Source of the DNA: Campylobacter concisus
Lineage (GTDB): Bacteria > Campylobacterota > Campylobacteria > Campylobacterales > Campylobacteraceae
DNA length: 64,000 nucleotides
Direction of reading: 5' to 3'
Assembly (NCBI RefSeq): GCF_015679985.1
Contig: NZ_CP049239.1
Location: 434,001 to 498,000 of the forward strand
Shown one piece after another: positions 46,848-54,680 of the stretch. The notes beneath the pieces were generated by a model. The model was not told where the DNA came from and did no database searches. It worked only from the letters and a program-made list of their open reading frames with translations. How positions within the stretch are numbered: the first letter of the stretch is position 1; each line of letters opens with the position of its first letter. Made by a program: the position numbers and the translations under genes.

Positions 46848-48524
46848 ATGGCTGTGAACAAAAGTGTTCAATTAGGAAAAGCAAAAGACGAAGATATTGA
46901 AGATATCGATTTTGCTGCGATGTTAGAGGAGTCTTTTAAAAAGACTGAAGAAGATAGTGACGCAAAGATCGTCAGTATCAATGGCGATGAGGTTTTAATC
47001 GACGTTGGCAAGAAGTCAGAAGGCATTTTAAATGTTTCTGAGATCACTGATGCAAACGGCAACCTGACGCATAAAGTTGGCGATACGATCAAAGTTGTAA
47101 TAACTGGATCAAGAAATGGAAGACCTATAGTGTCGCACAAAAAAGCACTTAGAAAAGAGAAAGTTAAAGTTTTCATCGAAGCTTACGATCCTGAAAATTC
47201 TGGCGAAATAGATGTAAAAGTAGTTGGAAAAAATAAAGGTGGTTTTATAACTCAAGATGTAAATGGAGTGGAATTTTTCTTACCAAAAACTCACAGTGGC
47301 TTTAAAAATGCTGAAGGAGTAATTGGTAAAACATATAAAGTAAGAGTTATAAAAATTGATAAAGAAGAAAATAGCATAGTCGTCTCTAGAAAGAAAATTT
47401 TAGATGATGATCGCAAAAAACGTAAAGAAGCTCTATCAAGCATAGTAGAAAATGATAGTGTTATAGAGGGCACAGTTAAAAAAATCACAACTTATGGTAT
47501 GTTTGTTGATGTTGGCGGAGTCGATGGGCTTGTACATTATAGTGAGATAAGCTATAAGGGCCCAGTAAATCCTAGCTCACTATATAAAGAAGGTGATAAA
47601 GTTTTAGTTAAAGTTATCAGCTATGACAACGAAAAACGCCACTTGTCTCTATCTATCAAGGCAGCTACTCCAGATCCTTGGGAAGAGATCATAAATGATG
47701 GATTAGAGGTTGGTGACACTATCAAAGTAACAGTTAGCAATATTGAGCCTTATGGTGCATTTGTTGATCTTGGAAATGATATTGAAGGATTTTTACATAT
47801 ATCTGAAATTTCATGGGACAAAAATATCAAAAATCCAAAAGATCACATCAATGAAGGTCAAGAAATTGATGTTGAGGTTATTGAGATAGATGCAAAAGGA
47901 CACCGTTTAAGAGTGAGTCTTAAAAATTTACTTCCAAAGCCATTTGATGAGTTTAAGGCAAAACACAAAGAAGGTGACGTAGTAAAAGGCGTTGTGACAA
48001 CTATCACAAATTTTGGTGCATTTGTTAGAGTGGGTTGCGTTGAAGGCTTGTTGCATAACGAAGACGCATCTTGGGATAGAAACGATAAATGCAAAGACAT
48101 GTTTAAAGCTGGTGACGAGCTTGAAGTAAAAATTATTAAAATCGATAGCGCTGAACAAAAAGTTTCACTTAGTCTAAAAGATCTAAAACAAAGTCCAGTT
48201 CAAGCATTTGCTGATAAATTTAATGTAGGTGATATCGTAAAAGGAACAATTCGCGACATTAAAGACTTTGGCGTATTTGTAGAGCTTGGTGATAACGTTG
48301 ATGCGCTGATCCGCAAAGAAGATCTAGGTAGTGTAGATGTTAGCACACTTAAGATCGGCGATGAGATCGAAGCAGCTATCGCATTTATCGATGAGAAGAA
48401 AAATAGAATACGCCTAAGTATACGCCGTTTAGCAAAACAAAAAGAGCGTGAAGTGTTAAATGAGATCAATGATAATGATGATAAAGTAACACTCGGCGAT
48501 ATTATAAAAGAACAATTACTTTAG
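46848..48524 (+). CDS. rpsA: 30S ribosomal protein S1
   Basis: 558 aa with six S1 OB-fold repeats. Repeat-type elements include TTYGMFVDVGGVDGLVHYSEIS, trimmed here to GLVHYSEIS, then GFLHISEISWD, GLLHNEDASWD and the last IKDFGVFVEL. S1 unfolds mRNA leaders at the ribosome. AAAGGATCA precedes the ATG. The ispH-rpsA link is known in many bacteria, and here the orphan and serA genes follow. Confidence 0.96.
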   Translation: MAVNKSVQLGKAKDEDIEDIDFAAMLEESFKKTEEDSDAKIVSINGDEVLIDVGKKSEGILNVSEITDANGNLTHKVGDTIKVVITGSRNGRPIVSHKKALRKEKVKVFIEAYDPENSGEIDVKVVGKNKGGFITQDVNGVEFFLPKTHSGFKNAEGVIGKTYKVRVIKIDKEENSIVVSRKKILDDDRKKRKEALSSIVENDSVIEGTVKKITTYGMFVDVGGVDGLVHYSEISYKGPVNPSSLYKEGDKVLVKVISYDNEKRHLSLSIKAATPDPWEEIINDGLEVGDTIKVTVSNIEPYGAFVDLGNDIEGFLHISEISWDKNIKNPKDHINEGQEIDVEVIEIDAKGHRLRVSLKNLLPKPFDEFKAKHKEGDVVKGVVTTITNFGAFVRVGCVEGLLHNEDASWDRNDKCKDMFKAGDELEVKIIKIDSAEQKVSLSLKDLKQSPVQAFADKFNVGDIVKGTIRDIKDFGVFVELGDNVDALIRKEDLGSVDVSTLKIGDEIEAAIAFIDEKKNRIRLSIRRLAKQKEREVLNEINDNDDKVTLGDIIKEQLL

Positions 48525-48529
48525 TTTAA

Positions 48530-49012
48530 ATGGGCAGACGCGTACTTTTATTAGTAGTTGTCCTGCTATTTGTAATATTGGGTTTGGTTGGAATTTCTCT
48601 TGTTAAATTTGCAAGTGTAAATTTCAGTCAAATACCTGAAGAAAATATCACAAATGAGCAAAATTTAACCAAAAATACAACCAGCAATATTAACTGGATG
48701 AGTGAGCTAGCAACTATTAGAAAAAGAGATTATGTGCTGCCTGTAAATGAAATTTTTATAGAATACAACCGACCCAAAATAGAAAAACCAAAGATTACTG
48801 CATATGAGCTTTTGATAGATAAAAATGATATCTATTCAATGTTTTGTTTGATGCAGACTTTAAGAAAAAGCGAGGTCGATTTTACTGTTGTAAAAGATGG
48901 TGCAAAAAGCCAGATATTTTTAAATACTCAAGACTCTAAACTTCTACAAAATATCATTTTGGAACTAAGAGTTTATGATATCCACTCAAGTGTGAGAGAG
49001 GTAAAATTATGA
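48530..49012 (+). CDS. Membrane-anchored protein of unknown function between rpsA and serA
   Basis: 160 aa. One N-terminal hydrophobic segment (5-25) and a 135-residue soluble part, probably periplasmic. The middle has SELATIRKRDYVLPVNEI; the end forms a small alpha-beta region. It starts 5 nt after the rpsA stop and overlaps serA by 4 nt. C. jejuni has a gene of this kind at this spot (recalled). No function is recognised. Confidence 0.75.
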   Translation: MGRRVLLLVVVLLFVILGLVGISLVKFASVNFSQIPEENITNEQNLTKNTTSNINWMSELATIRKRDYVLPVNEIFIEYNRPKIEKPKITAYELLIDKNDIYSMFCLMQTLRKSEVDFTVVKDGAKSQIFLNTQDSKLLQNIILELRVYDIHSSVREVKL

Positions 49013-50586
49013 AAACTATCATTGTTTGTGATGCAATACACCCAGTAGGTTTTGAGCTTTTGAAAAAAGAGCAAGATATAAACGTAATAGATGCAGTTAA
49101 TACTCCCAAAGATGAACTTTTAAAAATTTTAGGCGAGGCTGATGTTGCTATAACAAGAAGCTCAACTGAAGTAAACGAGGCCTTTTTAAACGCTGGTAAA
49201 AAACTAAAAGCTATTGTTAGAGCTGGTGTTGGTGTAGATAATGTCGATATAGAAGGATGCTCAAGGCGTGGCATAATAGCTATGAACGTTCCAACTGCAA
49301 ACACTATTGCTGCAGTTGAGCTAACAATGGCGCATATGCTAGCTTCAGCTAGATCTCTTGAATACGCTCATAATGATCTAAAGCTAGATAGAATCTGGAA
49401 GCGTGAGAAATGGTATGGGGTTGAGCTTTTTAAGAAAAAGCTTGGTGTGATCGGCTTCGGAAATATTGGCTCGAGAGTAGCTGTTCGTGCAAAAGCTTTT
49501 GGTATGGAGATCATCGCTTATGATCCATATATTGACCCATCTAAAGTTATCGATATGGGCGGTACTTATACTAAAAATTTTGATGATATTTTAGCATGTG
49601 ATTTTATCACGATACATACGCCAAAAACTAAAGAGACGACCAATATGATAGGCGCTAAAGAGATCGCAAAAATGAAAGATGGCGTAAGACTTATAAACTG
49701 CGCTAGAGGTGGTCTTTATAACGAAGAAGCACTTTATAAAGGACTAAAAAGTGGCAAGATAGCATTTGCTGGTATTGATGTTTTCACAAGAGAGCCAGCA
49801 ACTGATCATCCACTTCTTGATCTAAACAATGTAAGCGTCACCCCACACCTTGGAGCAAATACGCTTGAATCACAGCGAAATATCGCAGTTGAGGCAGTCG
49901 AACAAGCTATTTTAGCAGCTCGCGGTATAAGCTATCCAAATGCGTTAAATTTACCTATAAAAACAGAAGATCTACCGCCATTTGTTGAGCCTTATATCGA
50001 TCTTACAAGTAAGATGGCATTTCTTGCTGCACAGATAAATAAAAGCGTTATCAAGGCCATTCGTATCGAGACTCACGGTCAGATTAGCGAATATGCAAAT
50101 TCAATGCTAACTTTTGCAATCGTAGGTGCTTTAAAAGAGAGTCTTGGTGATGCGATAAATTACGTAAATGCTAAATTTTTATGCGATGAAAAAGGAATAG
50201 TGACTGAAACTAGCCTTGGCGGAGATAGCATTTTTAAAAATAAAATCACAGTTCGCTTAACTACTGAAAATGGCATTGTAACCGTTGGTGGAACGGTATT
50301 TGGTGAAAATCAGCAACGCATCGTAACGATAAATGGTTTTAAGACTGACTTTAAACCAAAAGGTAAGATGATCATTTTTAAAAATCATGACGTGCCAGGC
50401 GTTATCGCTCAGATTAGTAAAATTTTAGCTGATGAAAAGATTAATATCGCAGACTTCCGCCTTGGTAGAGATGATCACAATATGGCACTTGCTGTCATCT
50501 TGGTTGATGAACATATAAAAGCAGAAACGTTAGAGAGGCTAAACGCACTTGAAGCTTGCGTTTGGGCTCAATACGCAGTTATATAA
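49009..50586 (+). CDS. serA: D-3-phosphoglycerate dehydrogenase
   Basis: 525 aa, the long form with an ASB domain and a C-terminal ACT domain (about 450-525, starting near MIIFKNHDVPGVIAQ). The NAD site is GVIGFGNIGSRVA, and the catalytic region has LINCARGGLYNEEAL and the His in TPHLGANTLES. It performs the first step of serine synthesis. The ACT domain suggests feedback by serine. It overlaps the upstream orphan gene. Confidence 0.96.
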   Translation: MKTIIVCDAIHPVGFELLKKEQDINVIDAVNTPKDELLKILGEADVAITRSSTEVNEAFLNAGKKLKAIVRAGVGVDNVDIEGCSRRGIIAMNVPTANTIAAVELTMAHMLASARSLEYAHNDLKLDRIWKREKWYGVELFKKKLGVIGFGNIGSRVAVRAKAFGMEIIAYDPYIDPSKVIDMGGTYTKNFDDILACDFITIHTPKTKETTNMIGAKEIAKMKDGVRLINCARGGLYNEEALYKGLKSGKIAFAGIDVFTREPATDHPLLDLNNVSVTPHLGANTLESQRNIAVEAVEQAILAARGISYPNALNLPIKTEDLPPFVEPYIDLTSKMAFLAAQINKSVIKAIRIETHGQISEYANSMLTFAIVGALKESLGDAINYVNAKFLCDEKGIVTETSLGGDSIFKNKITVRLTTENGIVTVGGTVFGENQQRIVTINGFKTDFKPKGKMIIFKNHDVPGVIAQISKILADEKINIADFRLGRDDHNMALAVILVDEHIKAETLERLNALEACVWAQYAVI

Positions 50587-50606
50587 AATTTTGAAAGGAT
50601 AAAAAA

Positions 50607-51173
50607 ATGGCTTCATATTCAATGGGCGATCTAAAAAAAGGGCTAAAGATCGAGATCGATGGCGTTCCTTATAAAATCGTAGAATATCAACACGTTAAAC
50701 CGGGCAAAGGTGCAGCTTTTGTTCGTGCGAAAATCAAATCTTTTATCGACGGAAAAGTGCTTGAAAAGACTTTTCACGCAGGCGATAAATGCGAGCAACC
50801 ACATCTTGAAGAAAAAGAGATGCAGTATCTTTATGATGATGGTGAGTATTGTCAGTTTATGGATACGGTTACTTATGAACAAGTTGCTATTAGCGATGAG
50901 GATGTGGGTGATGTAAAAAAATGGATGATCGATGGCATGATGGTTGAAATTTTATTTCACAATGGCAATGCGATCGGCGTTGAAGTACCGCAAGTAGTTG
51001 AGCTAAAGATAGTTGAGACTCCACCAAATTTCAAGGGCGATACGCAAGGCGGTAAAAAGCCAGCTACTCTTGAGAGTGGCGCGGTAGTTCAGATACCATT
51101 CCATGTACTTGAGGGCGAAGTTATCCGTGTGGATACTGTTCGCGGCGAGTACATCGAGCGTGCAAATAAATAA
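50607..51173 (+). CDS. efp: Elongation factor P
   Basis: 188 aa, three beta-barrel domains. EF-P relieves stalling at proline runs by binding between the P and E sites. The tip loop is [10 protein letters not shown] with Lys34 as the residue modified in other bacteria. The C-terminal [20 protein letters not shown] and [12 protein letters not shown] are family hallmarks. GAAAGGAT lies before the ATG. No epmA or epmB is seen here. Confidence 0.96.
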   Translation: MASYSMGDLKKGLKIEIDGVPYKIVEYQHVKPGKGAAFVRAKIKSFIDGKVLEKTFHAGDKCEQPHLEEKEMQYLYDDGEYCQFMDTVTYEQVAISDEDVGDVKKWMIDGMMVEILFHNGNAIGVEVPQVVELKIVETPPNFKGDTQGGKKPATLESGAVVQIPFHVLEGEVIRVDTVRGEYIERANK

Positions 51174-51223
51174 AGCAGCTTAATCTTTCTTGCTAAATTT
51201 ACGTTTATTAAGCCTAATGCTTA

Positions 51224-51258
51224 GCTAAAGTCACTATTTAAAAAGTATTGGCTTTAGC
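51224..51258 (+). terminator. Hairpin downstream of efp
   Basis: GCTAAAGTCA (51224-51233) pairs with TGGCTTTAGC (51249-51258) over 10 bp, one G-U, around a 15-nt loop. It is followed by A-rich, not T-rich, sequence, so termination is plausible but unproven. Confidence 0.4.
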
Positions 51259-51482
51259 AAAAACTTCATTTCATACATTGTAAATTTTCAAGTAGCACTA
51301 GCATAAAATACACAAAAATTTTTATATTTTATAAAAATCCAAATATAGCCAAATATCAGCTCATAAAATCTTCAAAAATCAAAAAAATATATAAAATAAT
51401 GAAAATTCTTAGCGAGATAAGCAAATGTTTTAACTATAAAATTTTTATATTAGGATAGTAGAACCGTAAGTCAAAAATAGGG

Positions 51483-51507
51483 AAAAACGAGACGGTTTCC
51501 CGTCTCG
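51483..51507 (-). terminator. Intrinsic terminator of the SelW-like gene
   Basis: On the minus strand, CGAGACGG/CCGTCTCG (51500-51507 with 51488-51495) has a 4-nt loop and is followed by TTTTT at 51487-51483. It lies 10 nt past the TAA of the selenoprotein gene, supporting that gene as real. Confidence 0.87.
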
Positions 51508-51517
51508 GTAGCTAGCA

Positions 51518-51775
51518 TTAAGCCGACTTTTCTTTGAGATATTTGTTTATAAGAGTTGTGATCTCTTCACCGTGAGGAAATCTCGCTTCATCATTTCCAA
51601 TGCGATCTTTCTTAGAAAATATAACATCTCCATTAACCTCGACGATGAAATTTCCACCATCACCTATAACCTTTTCGACTCTTGCATCACTAAAGTTCGC
51701 TTTTATTTCATCTTCTACACGAGAAGCTACCGGACGATAGTTTCAAGAGTTGCAGTAAATAATTTTTACTTGCAT
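51518..51775 (-). CDS. SelW-like (Rdx family) selenoprotein, UGA read as Sec
   Basis: 85 aa when the in-frame TGA at 51743-51745 is read as selenocysteine (residue 11). The start, MQVKIIYCNS, is followed by U-NYRPVA, giving the CxxU redox motif of the SelW/Rdx thioredoxin-like family. The rest (VGGDG-like IGDGGNFIVEVNG, then FPHGEEI) fits family layout. AAAGGA lies 6 nt before the ATG, the frame stays open to TAA at 51518, and a strong terminator follows. The family binds thiols in redox control. Ordinary ORF calling misses it because of the UGA. Confidence 0.9.
51712..51726 (-). promoter_or_regulatory. Candidate bacterial SECIS hairpin
   Basis: In the mRNA, CUUCU pairs with AGAAG around loop CGUGU, starting 16 nt after the UGA codon, with the loop 21 nt after it. 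Bacterial SECIS elements lie just downstream of the UGA inside the coding sequence at about this distance and recruit SelB. The stem is only 5 bp certain, though an internal loop could extend it. Confidence 0.55.
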
Positions 51776-51859
51776 GCTCTGTCCTTTCTTGTGAAATAAG
51801 CCAATATTATATAAAATTTTACTTAACAAATAAAACATATTATTATAAAGGATAAATTT

Positions 51860-52411
51860 ATGAAAAAAGTTGCTGTGATTTTAGCTGAAGGATTTGAGGA
51901 GATAGAAGCACTAACTTCTGTTGATGTTTTACGTAGAGCTGGAGCGATAGCTTCTATTGTTGGGCTAAATGACGTAAATATCAAAGGGTGTCACAATATA
52001 TGCGTAAAAGCTGATGTGACACTTCGCGAGATGAAGGAGCTAGACTACGATGCGATCGTCTTTCCTGGCGGACTTCCAGGAGCTAGCAATCTAGCAAACG
52101 ATACAAGACTTAAAGCAATTTTGCAAAATTTTGATAAAAGCAATAAGCTTATTTGTGCCATTTGTGCTGCTCCTATGGTACTTGAGAGTGCTGGTGTGCT
52201 AAAAGATCATTTTGTTTGTTATCCAGGATTTGAAGAAAATGTAAGAAGTAATAAAAGGGGCTATGATAACGGTAAGAGTGTATTGAGAGATCAAAATATT
52301 ATTACAGCAAAAGGTCCTGCATTTTCAATGAAATTTGCACTTTTTATAGTTAAAAATTTACTTGGCGATGAAGCATATCTTAAAGTAAAGAATGATTTAC
52401 TTTATAAATAG
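51860..52411 (+). CDS. DJ-1/PfpI-family protein
   Basis: 183 aa, close to human DJ-1 and E. coli YajL in length. The nucleophile elbow is ICAICAAPMVLE with Cys102, paired with Glu14 in AEGFEEIEA. VFPGGLPGASNL is the family's third marker. Such proteins respond to oxidative or carbonyl stress; glyoxalase or chaperone activity has been claimed for relatives. TAAAGGATAA precedes the ATG. It is divergent from the selenoprotein gene, also a redox protein. Confidence 0.92.
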   Translation: MKKVAVILAEGFEEIEALTSVDVLRRAGAIASIVGLNDVNIKGCHNICVKADVTLREMKELDYDAIVFPGGLPGASNLANDTRLKAILQNFDKSNKLICAICAAPMVLESAGVLKDHFVCYPGFEENVRSNKRGYDNGKSVLRDQNIITAKGPAFSMKFALFIVKNLLGDEAYLKVKNDLLYK

Positions 52412-52597
52412 CTTATAAAGATAAAATAGTTTTTTATTTAATTATTTTTTTTAAACTTAAGATTAGATTTTGTTTAGTGATAGTTATAGAAGTTCTATAT
52501 ATACGAGCTTGTAGCTTTTAAGAATATTTTTCAAAAAAATATAATAAATTTTTGATTTTTTACATCTTTTTGACGAAAATTAGCTATTATCACACTA

Positions 52598-52619
52598 ACC
52601 GAATAAATCGGTAATTTTT
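52598..52619 (+). promoter_or_regulatory. Terminator-like hairpin in the leader of the RRM gene
   Basis: ACCGA (52598-52602) pairs with TCGGT (52608-52612) around ATAAA, followed by AATTTTTTT. It lies just 16-23 nt upstream of the GTG start. It may be an attenuator in the mRNA leader or the terminator of a transcript starting further up. Confidence 0.45.
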
Positions 52620-52622
52620 TTA

Positions 52623-52634
52623 AGGAACACTCCT
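52623..52634 (+). promoter_or_regulatory. Ribosome binding site inside a small hairpin, RRM gene
   Basis: The Shine-Dalgarno AGGA (52623-52626) is complementary to TCCT (52631-52634) with loop ACAC, directly before the GTG start at 52635. Pairing would hide the ribosome site. It is short and may melt easily. Confidence 0.45.
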
Positions 52635-52880
52635 GTGAATATTTATGTAGGAAATTTGTCGTATAGGACGACAGAGGCAGAATTAAAGGAAGCCTTTGCA
52701 CAATTTGGTGAAGTAAGGCGAGCAAAAATAGTAAAAGATAGAGAAACTGATCGCTCAAAAGGCTTTGGCTTTGTTGAAATGGACGATGCAAATGAGGGAC
52801 AAAAAGCTATAGACGCACTAAATGAAAAAGAACTAGGCGGACGTACTTTAAGGGTAAATGAGGCTAGACCAAGGGATTAA
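52635..52880 (+). CDS. RRM-type RNA-binding protein
   Basis: 81 aa, one RNA recognition motif and nothing else. RNP2 is IYVGNL (3-8) and RNP1 is KGFGFVEM. The tail is short and basic (EARPRD), without the glycine-rich end of cyanobacterial relatives. It binds single-stranded RNA or DNA; its targets are unknown. It starts at GTG, since MNIYVGNLSY is the family start. Its end overlaps the next gene by 23 nt. Confidence 0.93.
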   Translation: MNIYVGNLSYRTTEAELKEAFAQFGEVRRAKIVKDRETDRSKGFGFVEMDDANEGQKAIDALNEKELGGRTLRVNEARPRD

Positions 52881-53736
52881 TGACTATTTGCCACCAAATG
52901 GTGGCATAGTATCCCGCATAGCTCCTACGCCTAGTGGGTTTTTGCATGCTGGCAATGCTTATAACTTCATCCTAACTTATCTTTTGACACGTTCGGTAAA
53001 TGGCATTTTGCACTTACGTATTGATGACTATGACCTTAGTAGATACCGGTGTGAGTTCGTTCAAAATATCTTTGATGTTTTAGAATTTTTGGGGCTTGAA
53101 TACGATAAAGGTCCAATTAACGTAAGTGACTTTGAGCGTAATTTTAGCTTCAAAATAAGAGCTAAAAGATACGAAGATGTACTTGAAAAACTAGATGAAA
53201 TTTATATCTGCGAATGTTCTAGAGCTACAAAGAATGCCTATAAAAACGGCATTTACACTAAAATTTGTAAAAATAAAAATCTAAAATTTATAAAAGACAA
53301 TACTGCCATTAGACTAAGCGTAGATGAGGGCGACCCTCTTGGTAAGCTTGTGGCAGAGCAAATGGGCGATTTTGTGATTTACAAAAAAGATTTTACTCCT
53401 GCTTACAACTTTGCAAGCGTGATAGATGACGAGGATATGGGTATAAATTTGGTTGTTAGAGGCGAGGATCTAAAGGCTTGCACGCTAGCTCAAAGATACC
53501 TTGCAAAAAGGCTAAATTTTAACTTTTATAATGCTAATTTTATTCATCATAAGCTACTTTTAAAAGATGGCAAAAAGCTCTCAAAAAGCTCAAAATCGCC
53601 ACCAATTAATCTAAAAGATAGACCACAAATTTATTACAAAATTTTAGCAAATGATCTTGGTTTAGATATAAGATCAGCAGATAAAATCCAAAATCTACTT
53701 TATGAGTTTAAGCTAAAAAATATTGCAAAATTTTAG
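52858..53736 (+). CDS. Glutamyl-tRNA synthetase-like catalytic core (GluQRS type)
   Basis: 292 aa class I synthetase core without the C-terminal anticodon domain of GluRS. APTPSGFLHAGNAYNF has HAGN (30-33) where GluRS has HIGH. KKLSKS is kept. A zinc site matches E. coli GluQRS: Cys118, Cys120, Tyr133, Cys137. GluQRS puts glutamate on queuosine of tRNA-Asp. LRIDDYDLSRYR replaces the usual RIEDTD-like block. Substrate is therefore inferred. AAGGG lies 5 nt before the ATG. Confidence 0.75.
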   Translation: MRLDQGINDYLPPNGGIVSRIAPTPSGFLHAGNAYNFILTYLLTRSVNGILHLRIDDYDLSRYRCEFVQNIFDVLEFLGLEYDKGPINVSDFERNFSFKIRAKRYEDVLEKLDEIYICECSRATKNAYKNGIYTKICKNKNLKFIKDNTAIRLSVDEGDPLGKLVAEQMGDFVIYKKDFTPAYNFASVIDDEDMGINLVVRGEDLKACTLAQRYLAKRLNFNFYNANFIHHKLLLKDGKKLSKSSKSPPINLKDRPQIYYKILANDLGLDIRSADKIQNLLYEFKLKNIAKF

Positions 53737-53761
53737 CATTTGACTTGGCTAAAAGAATTTA
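53728..53761. terminator. Hairpin at the end of the GluQRS-like gene
   Basis: TTTTAGC (53731-53737) pairs with GCTAAAA (53748-53754), a 7-bp stem overlapping the stop codon, flanked by AAA and TTT. It lies between this gene and the convergent sppA and could serve either. Confidence 0.42.
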
Positions 53762-53816
53762 TTTAAAACTCTTTTAACCTATTGTTTGATGCTTAAATTT
53801 ATAAATTTTGGAAAAA

Positions 53817-54680
53817 TTATCTAAGCTTTGTCTCAAAAAATGCATTAAAAAGCGAGTTTATGCCTTGCTTTGTAAATTTCTCCATTATCTTTTCGATCTG
53901 CGGTTTTTCTTGCCAAATTGGCTCATCTACGAGGCTCATTTTAGCTAGCTCATTTTGAGCGTCTATGTAGCTACCAAGGCTATCAATTAGCCCCATTTTT
54001 AGGGCGTTGTGAGCTAAAAAGACCCTTGCATTTGCCCACTCGTCTTTTTTCTTGATATCTAAATTTCTAGCCTCTGCCACGTCGCTTACAAAGAGCATAT
54101 AAGCATCATTTACGAGCCCTTGCAAGCTCTCACGTTCTTGCTTGCTCCAGCTCCTCATAAATGTGCCAGCCTCTTTAAACTCGCCAGCCTTCACCACTTG
54201 CTCACCCACGCCTAAATTTTTGGCCAAATTTTCGATGTTTGCCCCTTGCATGATGACGCCAATGGAGCCTATGAAAGCACCTGGGTTTGCAATGATAGTA
54301 CCAGCATTTACGCCAGCGTAGTAGCTGCCGCTTGCCATATTGCCAGCTGCGTATGCGAGTACTTTTTTACTCTCTTTTAGTCGCTTAACCGCCATAGCTA
54401 GCTCCACGCTTGGACTTAGCGCACCGCCTGGGCTGTCGATGTAGAGCAGCACGCCTTTGATGTTGTTATCCAGCCTTGCTTTTTCGAGCGCATCTAAAAT
54501 TTCGCTTGTGTCCATTATCGTGCCTGTGATGTCGATGCGGGCTAAATTTGGCTCTTTCATCTTACCATCTGGCGCAAATACGAAAAATAAGATCAGTAAA
54601 AATATGAGCGCCTTAAAGTAGTTGTTGATAAATTTAAAAATTCCCAAAATTCCTCTAAAAATAATCCTTAAAATTTGCAA
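53817..54680 (-). CDS. sppA: Signal peptide peptidase SppA, short form
   Basis: 287 aa S49 serine protease anchored by one N-terminal helix (about 22-36). The catalytic dyad is Ser117 in NMASGSYYAG and Lys169, 52 residues later, the spacing of Bacillus SppA. IDSPGGALSPS is the oxyanion region. It digests leftover signal peptides in the inner membrane. It overlaps the end of the aminohydrolase gene by 13 nt on the same strand. Confidence 0.93.
   Translation of the reverse strand: MQILRIIFRGILGIFKFINNYFKALIFLLILFFVFAPDGKMKEPNLARIDITGTIMDTSEILDALEKARLDNNIKGVLLYIDSPGGALSPSVELAMAVKRLKESKKVLAYAAGNMASGSYYAGVNAGTIIANPGAFIGSIGVIMQGANIENLAKNLGVGEQVVKAGEFKEAGTFMRSWSKQERESLQGLVNDAYMLFVSDVAEARNLDIKKKDEWANARVFLAHNALKMGLIDSLGSYIDAQNELAKMSLVDEPIWQEKPQIEKIMEKFTKQGINSLFNAFFETKLR

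Larger units (their letters stand above)
51174..51517. other. Gene-free AT-rich stretch between efp and the selenoprotein gene
   Basis: 344 nt between convergent genes. It contains a hairpin near efp (51224-51258) and a strong minus-strand terminator (51483-51507). The middle, 51260-51480, is very AT-rich with short A/T palindromes, and I find no start with a ribosome site, no tRNA and no recognised RNA. Confidence 0.6.

Noticed and set aside
51260-51480. A/T palindromes that could be RNA folds.
   Set aside because: Expected by chance in such AT-rich sequence; no GC pairs or T-run support them.
51572-51799. A 75-aa open frame on the plus strand.
   Set aside because: It is the shadow of the minus-strand selenoprotein gene, with no ribosome site or recognisable content.
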